64,000 nucleotides of DNA from Nocardia sp. NBC_00416. Its GTDB lineage: Bacteria > Actinomycetota > Actinomycetes > Mycobacteriales > Mycobacteriaceae. Shown piece after piece: positions 1-12,000 of the stretch. The notes beneath the pieces are model-generated. The model made no database searches, was not told the DNA's origin, and worked only from the letters and a program-made list of their open reading frames with translations. The position numbers and the translations under genes were made by a program. The DNA lies in NCBI RefSeq assembly GCF_036032445.1, contig NZ_CP107932.1, positions 1,552,501-1,616,500 on the forward strand. Reading direction: 5' to 3'. Every line of letters starts with the position of its first letter. Position 1 is the stretch's first letter.

Positions 1-3000
1 GGTGTCCACGAACGCTCGGGGGCGTGGACACCCACCACCGAATTCACTTCGCTGACCGGGACGAGCGATCCGCGGATGACGCTGCCCGCCGTACTCGATA
101 TCAACGCGATCGCCGAGCCGGGTGCCGACGGGCTCGAACTCGACGCGACATGGGAATTCGCCTCGCGTGTGCTCAGTGCCGACGAGGTCGGCGAACTGGC
201 CGGGCTGTGGGTGCGGGCGCTGCGGGCACTCGCCGACCACATCCGTGCCGAATCCGCGGGCGGGTTCACCCCGTCGGACTTCCCGCTGGTCGCGGTATCG
301 CAGGACGACATCGACGGCTGGTTGCGGGAATACCCGACCCTGACCGATGTGTGGCCGCTGACCGCGCTGCAGTCCGGGCTGCTGTTCCACGCCCTGTACG
401 ACACCGCCGGCGGCGACGGTTACACCGTGCAGGCGGCACTGACGCTGGCCGGGGAGGCGGACGCCACGCGGATGCGGCAGGCCACCCAAACGCTCATCGA
501 CCGGCACGACAGCCTGCGGACCGCGTTCGTCGAAAGCCCGGACGGGCCACGCCAGCTCGTGCTGCGTGACATTCGGGTCGAATGGGACCACTCCGATATC
601 AGCGGGATCGGCGACGCGGGTGAACGCGACCACGAACTCCAGCGGATCGCGGCCGCGGAGGCGGCGCCGTTCGACCCGGCGCATCCGCCGCTGGTGCGTT
701 TCCACCTCGTCCGCACCGGCGCCGCGGAACTGCAACTGCTCGTCACCAATCACCACATCGTGCTGGACGGCTGGTCGATGCCGCTGCTGATCCACGAACT
801 GTTGTCGCTGTACACGGCCGACAACGATGCGGCCGTACTCGCGCCCCCGCGGTCCTACCGGGACTACCTGCAGTGGCTGCACACGCAGGACACCGCCGCC
901 GCCACCGCCGCCTGGCAGCGGATGCTCGCCGGGATCGAGAACCCGACACAGGTCACGGGCCGGCCGGATCAGGCGGTCATTTCCGACAACGGCGATGTCG
1001 GTCTGAATCTGGACCCCGCGACCAGCGCCGCGGTCACCGGCCTCGGGCGCTCCCACGGTGTCACCGCGAACACGGCCGTGCAGGTGGCGTGGGCGCTGCT
1101 GCTCACCACCCTGACCGGCCGCTCGGATGTGGTGTTCGGCAATACGGTGTCCAACCGTCCGCCGCAGGTCCTGGGCGTCGAGCGCATGGTCGGCCTGTTC
1201 ATCAACACACTGCCTGTGCGTGTCCGTATCGACCCGCACGAAACCATCTCCGAACTGCTCGTGCGGGTGCAGTCCGAGCAGGCCGCCATGCTGGATCACC
1301 AGCACATCGGCCTGGCGGAGCTCCAACGAGCCACCGGGATCGCCGATATGTTCGACACGGTGACCGTGCTGGAGTCCTACCCGCTGGACCGGGAGGGCCT
1401 GAAACGCGATATCGGTGACGCCGGTCTGCGATTCGTCGATGTCGACGCCCGCGACGCCACCCCGTATCCGCTGAGCCTGCAGGTGACGCCACCGTCACCG
1501 GCTCTCGTCGAGCGACCCGAACCCGGGCAGCCCCCCGACACCCACCTGGTGACCTTGCGGTACGCCACCGACCGGTTCGGCGTGGACGAGGCCCGCACCC
1601 TGCTCGAACGATTCGAACTGATCCTGGCGCAGCTGGTCAGCGAACCCACTCGCCGGGTCGCCGCGATCTCCTCGTCCCGGGATTCCGGAGGCACCCGGTT
1701 GCTGCCCGTGGGCAGTGAAGCGCCGGCGCCGGACCGCACGCTGCGCGAGATCCTGTCGAGCACAGCGCACAGATATCCGGACGCGGTCGCCGTCCGCGCC
1801 GGCGAAACCGTCCTGACCTACCGTGAGCTGGAGGACCGCGCCGACCGGGTCGCCGGTCTGCTGCGTGAGCGCGGTGCGCGCCCGGAATCGTTCGTGGCGC
1901 TGCTCGTTCCCCGTTCGGCGGAGCTGGTCGTGGCGATCTGGGCGGTGGCGAAAACCGGTGCCGCCTTCGTGCCGCTGGACCCCGCCGCCCCCGCCGAGCG
2001 GGTCGCCGAACTGCTGTCCGATTCGCGTAGCACGCTGGGCGTCACGATCGGCGCGGTCGCACCGCGCCTTCCGGAAACCGTCGACTGGCTGGTCCTGGAC
2101 TCCGCGCCGGACCGGACGCAACCGGCCGACACCGCGGCGCCGGCCGATCCACTGCTCCCCGACAACGCGGCCTACGTGATCTACACATCCGGGTCGACCG
2201 GCAAACCGAAGGCGGTCCACGTCGGTCATCGCGGCCTGGCCGACCTCGTCGACGCCCAGGCCGAAGCGTTCGACGCGGACACCTCGTCGGCGGTGCTGCA
2301 GGTCGCGTCCCCGGGGTTCGACGCCTGCCTGTCGGAACTGCTGCTGGCGCACAGCAGCGGCGCCTGCCTCGTGGTGGCGCCGCCGGAAGTTTACGGTGGA
2401 GCCGATCTCGAAGAACTGCTGCGGGCGCAGCGGGTGACCCACGCGATCATCACGCCGTCGGCGCTGAACACCATGGATCCGTCCCGGCTGCCGGAGCTCG
2501 AAGCGGTCGCGGTGGTGGGTGAGGCCACCGGCGCCGACACCGTGAACCGGTGGGCCGCCGGACGTCGGCTGATGAACCATTACGGACCGACGGAAACCAC
2601 GATCTGGGCGACGGGCTCGCCGGTGCTGCAGCCCGGTGAACCGGTGACCATCGGCGGCCCGATCCGCGGAGTGGCGGTGGCGGTGCTCGATATGTGGCTG
2701 CGCCCCGTACCGGTCGGGGTCGTCGGCGAACTCTATCTGGGTGGTCCCGGCCTCGCCCGCGGATACTTCGACCGACCGGGCACGACCGCGTCCCGCTTCG
2801 TCGCCGACCCCGGGTCGGCCGACGGCGCACGGATCTACCGCACCGGCGACTCGGTGCGGTGGGTGCGCGACCGCACCGGTTTCGCGCTGGAGTTCCTGGG
2901 CCGTAACGATCAGCAGGTCAAGATCCACGGCCTGCGGATCGAGCCCGGAGAGATCGATGCCCACCTGGCGCGACACCCCGCTGTGGCGAGCGTAGCCACC

Positions 3001-6000
3001 GTCGCCCAGCAAGGTCCCGCCGGTGAACCGGTGCTGGTGTCCTATGTCGTTCCCGCACCGGGTTCGGCCCTGGACGCCACGGCCCTGCACGATCACCTCG
3101 AAGGCACGCTCGCCCACTACATGAATCCCACGGCGATCGTGGAGATCGAGGACATGCCGGTCACCCCCACCGGCAAGATCGACCGGAAAGCGTTGCGGCA
3201 GCGCACATTCACCGCCGAAGCCACAGCCGGCAGGCCCCCGGCGACGCCTGCCGAACGGATCATGGCGCAACTGTTCGCCGACGTACTCCATCTCGACAAC
3301 GTGTCGGCGGAGAGCAACTTCTTCACCCTCGGCGGTGACAGCATCGTCTCGATGCGACTGGTCGCCCTCGCGAAATCCGCCGGCCTCACCCTCACCCCGC
3401 GCGATGTGTTCGAAGGTAAAACGGTCGAGGCCCTCGCCGAGATCGCCCGCACCGAACCGACCGCCGCGGTGTCGGACCCGCAGCCGCGGATCCGCCGGCC
3501 CGAAGGACGCGCCGCTCGCCCCTCGGATTTCCCGCTCGTCGCGCTCGCCCAATCCGATATCGATCATCTCGAACGGGAATATCACGCCCTGTCCGACGTA
3601 TGGCCGTTGTCCCCGATGCAATCCGGCATCCATTTCCACTCGACCTACAACTCCGACACTGCGGACAACTACACCGTCCAGACCTCGATCGGGTTCTCCG
3701 GCGCGGTCGACGGCGCACGCCTGCGCCGCGCCGCTCAGGCCGTGATAGACCGGCACGACATCCTGCGCGCCGCATTCGTGGAAACCGCCGCCGGACCGTG
3801 CCAGATCGTGCTGGACCGTGCGCCGGTGCGGTTCGCTGAGGTAGACCTCACCGCCGGCGACCCGGCGGCGCGACCCGATGCCGCCGCCGTCGCCGCGGCG
3901 GACGCGGCGGCCGGTTTCGACCTGACGGCTCCGCCGCTGATCCGGTTCACGCTCATCCGTATCGATTCGGACGTATACCGGCTGCTCGTCACGAACCACC
4001 ACGTGATCCTGGACGGCTGGTCGATGCCGTTGCTGATGCGCGAACTGCTCGAGAATTATGGATCGCCTGCACAGATCGACACCGTCGCCCCCGCCCCCTC
4101 CTACCGTGACTACCTGGCCTGGCTGCGCCGCCAAGACCTCACCGCCTCGACCGCCGCCTGGACCGAAGCCCTGGTGGACGTCGACTCACCCACCCGGGTC
4201 TCGCGTGGGACCGGCGCATCGTCGACCTCGCCCGCCGCCGAAGTCGACGCCGAACTGTCCGCGGATCGGCTCGTCGAACTACAGCGGGTGGCGTCGGACG
4301 CGGCCGTCACCGTCAATGCGGCCGTCGCCGCGGCCTGGGCGCTGAACCTGCGGGTCCTGACCGGTGAAACCGACGTGATCTTCGGCTCCGCCGTCTCCGG
4401 ACGGCCGCCGGAACTCCCGCGGGTCGAGCAGACCCTCGGCATGTTCCTGAACACGATCCCCGTCCGCGTACAGCTCGACCCCGCCGTGTCGCTGCGCGGT
4501 CTGCTGACCGCGATCCAAGCCCAGCACGCCCGCATGCTCGACCACCATCACGTCGGGCTGCCCGATATCCACCGCAGCGCCGGGGTATCCGAACTCTTCG
4601 ACACCGCCGTCGCCTTCCAATCGTTCCCGGTCGACCGCCCGGCCCTGCAACAACTCGTCGACTCCGCCGGCCTGCGCGTCGACGACCTCACCGGTGTCGA
4701 CGCCACCCCCTACCCGCTGAGCCTGGTCGTCGCGCCGACGCACTCGGAACGGGGTGAGGCGCGGGGATTGCGGATCACCCTCCGCTACCTCCAGGACGAA
4801 TTCGACACCGTGCAGGCGCGCCGAATCCTGGACCGCTTCGTCGAGGTGCTCGCCCGGATCGCCCGGGACCCGGCCACCGCGCTCGGCGAACTCGCACTCA
4901 CCGGTGACACGGTCCCGGCGCTGCCCACCGCCGACCGCGAGGTCCGCCCGAGCACCCTGGCCGGCCTCCTCACAGCCCCCGCCGCCGCCCGGCCCGACGC
5001 CGTCGCCATGACGTTCGGCGACACCGCCCTGACCTACCGGCAGCTCGACGAACAGTCCAACCGGCTCGCCCGGGTCCTGCTCCGGCACACCGGGCAGGCC
5101 GGGATCATCGCCTCCGCACTCCCACGATCAATGGAAGCGGTCGTCACGATATGGGCCGCGGCGAAGGCGGGCGTCGCGTTCCTGCCCGTCGACCCCAACC
5201 TCCCCGCCGAGCGCATCGAATTCCTGATCTCGGATTCGGGCGCCACCCTCGGAACCACCGACACCGCCTCCGCGAACTCGCTGCCCAGCGATATCGACTG
5301 GCTGATCCTCGACGACGACGACACCCGCCGCACGGTCGACGCCGCACCGCCCACACCGATCACCGAGACCGAGCGCGGCGGACCGATACCGCTGGACCGC
5401 GCGGCGTATGTGATCTACACATCCGGATCGACAGGCACGCCCAAGGGTGTACTGGTGGGCCATCGCGGCCTGGCCGATGTCGTCGACGCGCAGCGCCGGA
5501 AACTGGGCGTCGACCCGGCATCGACGGTCCTGCAGGTCGCCTCACCCAGTTTCGACGCCTCCCTGTTCGAACTGTTGATGGCGCACGGTTCGGGCGGGCG
5601 GCTGGTCATCTCACCACCTGACGTCTACGGCGGCCCCGAGCTGGCCGAGCTGATCCGGCGCGAACATGTGTCCCACGCCGTCGTCACCCCTTCCGCGCTG
5701 GCCACGATCCCGCACCAGAACCTCGACGAACTGCGAGTACTGGCCACCGCCGGGGAACCGGTCGGGCCCGAACTGGTCGACCGGTGGGCACCCGATCGCG
5801 TCATGATCAACCTCTACGGTCCCAGCGAAAGCACCATCTGGGCCACCGCGAGCGAAGCACTGGAACCCGGACAACCCATCACGATCGGCACGCCGGTCGG
5901 CCCGGTCGCCGCCGCGGTCCTCGACACCTGGCTGCGGCCGGTGCCCCAGGGCGTGGCCGGCGAACTGTACCTTTGCGGCCCGGGACTTGCCGCCGGCTAC

Positions 6001-9000
6001 ATCGGCAAGCCCGGCCTGACCGCGGCACGGTTCATCGCCTGCCCGTTCGAGGGACCCGGACACCTCATGTACCGCACCGGCGACGTCGTGCGACAGAACC
6101 GCCACGGCGACTTCGAATTCGTGGGGCGCAACGATTTCCAGGTCAAGATCCGCGGCACCCGCGTCGAACTGGGTGAGATCGACGCGGCGCTGGGGGCCCG
6201 CGCGGATGTCGCGTTCGCGGTCACCGTGCCGCGCACCGCCGAAGCGGGTCCGGTGACGCTGGTGTCGTATGTGGTGCCCGCCGCCGGGGCCACCGTATCC
6301 GGTGAAACCCTGAACACGGCGCTCGCCGAAGTACTGCCGCCGTACATGGTCCCGGCCGCCGTGCTGGTGCTCGACGACATACCGTTGACCTCCAGCGGAA
6401 AACTGGACCGCCGCCGCCTACCCGATCCGGTGTTCGCCGCCCGCGAATTCCGGCCGCCGTCGTCGTGGCTGGAGGAAGTGGTCGCCGAAGCGTTCGAGCA
6501 AGTGCTCCACCTGGACCGCGTGGGCGCCGATGACGACTTCTTCACCCTGGGCGGAGATTCACTGAGCGCATCCCTGGTGGTGGCGCGGGTCGGCGCCGCC
6601 CTGGACGTACGGGTCCCGGTGCGATCGGTATTCGAGGCGCCGACCGTCGCGCGCCTGGCCGAACTCGCCGGTGCGCTCAGCGGAGACGGCCGCGAACCGC
6701 TCACCGCCGGTGAGCGCCCCGACATCGTGCCGCTGTCACTGGCACAGCAGCGGATGTGGTTCCTGAACCGGTTCGAACCGGGATCGGCGGCCTACAACAT
6801 TCCGGTGATGCTGCGACTGTCCGGCCGGCTCGACACCGAAGCGCTCGCCGCGGCGTTGCACGATGTGATCGGACGCCATGAGGTACTGCGGACCATCTAC
6901 CCCGAAACAGCCGGCGAACCACGACAGGTCGTATTGGACGATCCCGGAGTGACGGTGGAACCGGTACGGGTGGAGGCCGGCTCGGCCGCGGAGATCGTCG
7001 GCGAACTCGTCCGAACCGGATTCGACGTGACCGCGCAGGTGCCGATGCGCGTCGGCCTGTTCGATATCGCACCGGACACCGGCGCGGACACCGGCCATTT
7101 CCTCCTGGCGCTGGTAGTCCACCACATCGCCGGCGACGGACAGTCCATGGGGCCACTGGCCCGCGACGTGATGGTCGCGTACGCGGCACGCGCCGCCGGA
7201 CACGCCCCAGGATGGGAACCGCTGACCGTGCAATACGCGGACTTCGCCCTCTGGCAGCGCCGCGTCCTGGGCGCCGCCGACGATCCCGGATCCCTGATGT
7301 CGGCGCAACTCGAATTCTGGCGCACCACACTGGCCGACGCACCGGACCGGCTGGAACTACCCGCCGACCGGCCCCGCCCGGCCGTGGCGTCGCTGTCCGG
7401 TGGACGGATCCCCCTGGAAATCGGCGCCGGCCTGCACGGACGGCTCGTGGAACTCGCCCGCTCACGCGGATCGTCGCTGTTCATGGTGGTGCACGCGGCA
7501 CTGGCAGTGGTCCTCGGACGGTTGAGCGGCAGCGACGACATCGTGATCGGCACCCCGGTCGCGGGACGCGGCGAGCGCGGCCTCGACGATCTGGTCGGCA
7601 TGTTCGTCAACACACTGGTGCTGCGGACCCCCGTACCGGGCGATGAACCGTTCGCGGAGCTGCTGACCCGGACCAAGGAAACCGACCTGCGCGCATTCGA
7701 GCACTCCGACGTGCCGTTCGAACGCGTCGTGGAAGAACTGAAACCCGAACGGTCGGCCGCCCAGCATCCGCTGTTCCAGGTCGCGCTCGCATTCCAGCAC
7801 CTCGGGTCGGTCGATGTGGTGTTGCCCGACGTCACGGTCTCCCGCGCCGATGTGGACACCGGAATGTGTCAATTCGACCTGCAATTGGTGGTCTCCGACT
7901 CCTACGGAGAAGGCGGCGCCGCCCAGGGCATCTCCGGAATGATGATGTACGCCCGCGACCTGTTCGACGAGGCGACCGCGGCCGGATACGCACAACGGCT
8001 GATCCGGGTCCTGGAAGCCATCGTCGACGATCCAGCCGTCCCGGTCGGCGATATCGACTGGCTCGACGCGGCCGAACGCACGGACCTGCTGGCCCGGACA
8101 GGGGCACGCCCCGCGGACGCACCGCGCACACCGGTCCTGCTGACCGAGGTGTTCGCCGCCGCCGTCCGCGAAAACACCCACGGACCCGCCGTGATCTCCG
8201 GGGACACCCGGCTGACCTACGCCGAACTCGACGAACGCTCGAACAAGCTGGCCACGCTGCTGATCCGGCGCGGCGCCGGAACCGAAGACCCCGTCCTCGT
8301 GGCGGCGCCACGGTCGGTGGAATCGATCGTCGCCTGGTGGGCGGTCGTCAAGTCCGGTGCACCGTACGTGCCGGTGGATCCCCGATACCCTGCCGCCCGC
8401 ATCGACCAGATGATGTCGGATTCGGGCGCGGCCCTGGGCGTGACCGTATCGTCCGCCCGCGCCGAACTACCCGATTCGGTGCGCTGGATCGTGCTCGACG
8501 ACACCAGCGTGGCCGCCGAACTCGACACCGTCGCTGCCGGCCCGATCGACGACACACAGCGCCTGCGCCCCATACGGCCCGCCAACACCGCGTACGTGGT
8601 GTTCACCTCCGGATCCACCGGAGTACCGAAAGGCGTCGCCGTCAGCCACTCCGGCATCGCCGACTTCCTGACCGCGCAACGCGTCGACCCCGACCTCGGA
8701 CCCGCCTCCCGGGTGCTGCAATTCGCCTCACCCGCCTTCGACGCGTCACTCATGGAAATCCTGATGGCGATCGGGCGGGCGTCCACCCTGGTCGTAGCGC
8801 CGACAGGCATCTACGGCGGGAACGAACTCGCCGACCTCCTGCGCGAACAACAGGTCACCCACGCGTTCGTGACACCCGCCGCGCTGGCATCGGTCGACCC
8901 GGCCGCACTCGACGGCCTGCGAACCGTCATGTCCGGCGGCGAAGAGGTACCGGCCGACCTGGTGAACCGGTGGTCGGGCACCGACACCGCCGGATCCCGG

Positions 9001-12000
9001 AAATTCCGGATCCTCTACGGCCCCACCGAAACCACCATGGTCGCCACCGCGACAGCCCCGATACAACCCGGCGACCGGCCCTCGATCGGTGGCCCCCTGC
9101 CCGGAATACAGGCGCTCGTACTGGACGACCGGTTGCAGCCGGTACCGGTCGGGGTGGCCGGCGAACTGTATCTGACCGGGCCGGCACTGGCCCGCGGATA
9201 CCTGAACAAGGTCGGCACGAGCGCCGCGCGATTCGTGGCCGCCCCGTTCGCGGACCCGGGACACCGCATGTACCGCACCGGAGACGTGGTGCGCTGGAAC
9301 ACCACCGGAAACCTGGAATTCATGGGACGCAACGACTTCCAGGTGAAAGTGCGCGGATTCCGCGTCGAACTGGGCGAGATCGACGCGGCACTGACAGCAC
9401 GCGCGGACGTCTCGTTCGCGGCGACGGTGCCGTATCGCGACGGCACCGGACCGGTCCGCCTGGTTTCCTATGTGGTACCGACCGCGGGAGCAACTCTGTC
9501 GGGCGCGGACCTGAACGCGGCACTCGCCGAAACCCTGCCGTCCTACATGGTGCCCGCGACAGTCATGGTCCTCGACGAGATCCCCCTGTCACCGAACGGA
9601 AAACTCGACCGCAAAGCGCTACCCGAACCCGTCCTGGAAACCAGACAGTTCCGGACCCCGGCCTCACCGGTGGAGGAGATCGTCGCCGGTGTGTTCACCG
9701 AAGTACTCGGCATCACCGCCACCGTCGGCGCCGACGACGACTTCTTCGAACTGGGCGGCAACAGCCTGGTCGCCACCCGCGTCGCCGCACGCATCGGCGC
9801 TGCCCTCGACGTCAACGTCCCGGTATCGATGATCTTCGAAGCACCGACCGTCGCGAAACTCGCCGCACGCGCCGAATCACACGCCGACACCGGCCGAGTC
9901 GCACTGACCGCCCAACCGCGACCCGACCGCATCCCACTGTCCTACGCGCAGCAGCGGATGTGGTTCCTCAACCGGTTCGAACCCGACTCCGCCGCCTACA
10001 GCATCCCGATCGTGATCCGGCTGACCGGACAGCTCGACGTCGACGCACTGCAAGCCGCGATCGTCGACGTCCTGACCCGGCACGAGGTACTGCGAACCGT
10101 CTACCCGCAAACCGGGGGAGAACCGGCACAGGTCGTCCTGCCCGCCGACCGAGCAACCCCGCCGGCGGCCGTGATCCCGGTCGCGGAAGCCGAACTGGCC
10201 GAATCGGTGGCGGTGTTCGTCACCCAGGTCTTCGACGTGACCACCGAAGCGCCCTTCCGCGTGCGGCTGTTCGAACTCGGCCCCGACGAATGGGTACTGG
10301 CAGTCGTCATGCACCACATCTCCGGAGACGGATCATCACTGGCCCCCCTCGCATGGGACATGATGACCGCGTACTCGGCACGGCTGTACCGCGAAGAACC
10401 CGGCTGGAAACCGCTCACGGTCCAGTACGCGGACTACGCGATCTGGCAACAGACAGTACTGGGCGCCGAAGACGACCCCGAATCGCTGCTGCACGCCCAG
10501 ATCGACTACTGGACGACCCAGCTCGCGGACCTGCCCGCGCTCCTGGAACTACCCGCCGACCGACCGCGCCCCGCCATGCAGTCCTACCAGGGCGCCAACG
10601 TCGCGCTGACCATCGACGCCGAACTCCACGCCGGGCTGGAACAGATCGCGCGAGCCCACAACACGACCCTGTTCATGGTGTTCCACGCGGCCCTGGCAGC
10701 CACCCTGGCCCGACTTGCGCATACCGACGACATAGCGATCGGCACACCCTACGCCGGACGCGGTGAACCCGAACTCGACGATCTGGTCGGCATGTTCGTC
10801 AACACCCTCGTACTACGGACACAGCTCACACCCGGAATGTCGTTCACCGAACTGATCGACAGCGTGCGCGGCACCGACCTGGCCGCCTTCGGGCACGCGG
10901 ACGTACCCTTCGAACGGCTGGTGCAGGAACTGAACCCGGTCCGGTCCCACACCCACCACCCCCTGTTCCAGGTGATGCTCGCCTTCCAGAACCTCACCAC
11001 CACCGACTTCGAACTACCCGGACTCTCGATGTCGGCCGTCGAAGCCGATATCGGCACCTCACTGTTCGACCTGCAGGTCACCGTATCGGACTCCTACGAT
11101 CCCACCGGCGCCCCGGCAGGCCTCACCGGCGGCATCACCTACGCGACCGACCTCTTCGACGCGGCGACCGTGACCGCCGTCGCCGACCGGCTCCTGCGCG
11201 TGCTCGACGCACTGGTCACCGACCCCGCACAAGCCGTCCACGAGGTGAACCTGCTCACCACCGACGAACGAGAAGCCGTCCTGACCCGGTGGAACGCCAC
11301 CGACCACCCGCTGGACCCCGACGAAACCCTCGCATCGGTATTCGCCCACGCGGCGCGCGAACACGCGAACCGCACCGCGATCGTAGCCGGCGACCGGACG
11401 CTGACCTACGCACAATTCGCGTCCCGCGTGCACCGGCTGGCCCGATGGCTGATCGCCCGCGGCGTGGGCCCGGAATCACTGGTCGCACTGCGCATGCGGC
11501 GCTCCGTGGACCAGGTCACCGCCATGTACGCGGTACACGCCGCGGGCGGCGGGTACGTACCGGTCGACCCCGACCACCCCGCCGAACGCATCGACTACAT
11601 GCTGGCGACAGCCGACCCGGTCGTGGTGCTGTCCGGCCTCGACGACATCGACCTGTCCGGGTTCGCCGACACACCCGTCACCGACAGCGACCGGCTCGGA
11701 CCGCTACGCCCCCACAACACCGCCTACGTACTGTTCACCTCCGGATCCACCGGACGCCCCAAAGGCGTCGCCGTGGCGCACCAGGCCGTGCTGAATCAGC
11801 TGCACTGGATAATCGACACCTACACGCTGACACCCGCGGACGCGATCCTGCAGAAAACCCCCGCAACCTTCGACGTATCGGTGTGGGAACTGTTCGCGAC
11901 CCTGGCAGTGGGCGCTCGCATGGTGATCGCACAACCCTACGGACACACCGACCCGGCCTACCTCGCCGACGCCATCGCCACCCACCGCATCACCGCCACC

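Noticed and set aside
76..78. ATG at 76 as the true start of the NRPS
   Set aside because: The frame is open to base 1 and the residues after 76 are the tail of an E-type domain, so the gene starts upstream of the window.
1495..4134. 879-residue minus-strand open frame opposite the NRPS
   Set aside because: It is the antisense shadow of the C/A domains; composition is Arg/Gly-rich with no domain. The plus-strand frame has clear NRPS motifs.
7866..10766. 966-residue plus-strand open frame inside the NRPS
   Set aside because: It is an out-of-frame shadow, Arg/Pro-rich with no motif; the true frame codes C3, A3 and C4.
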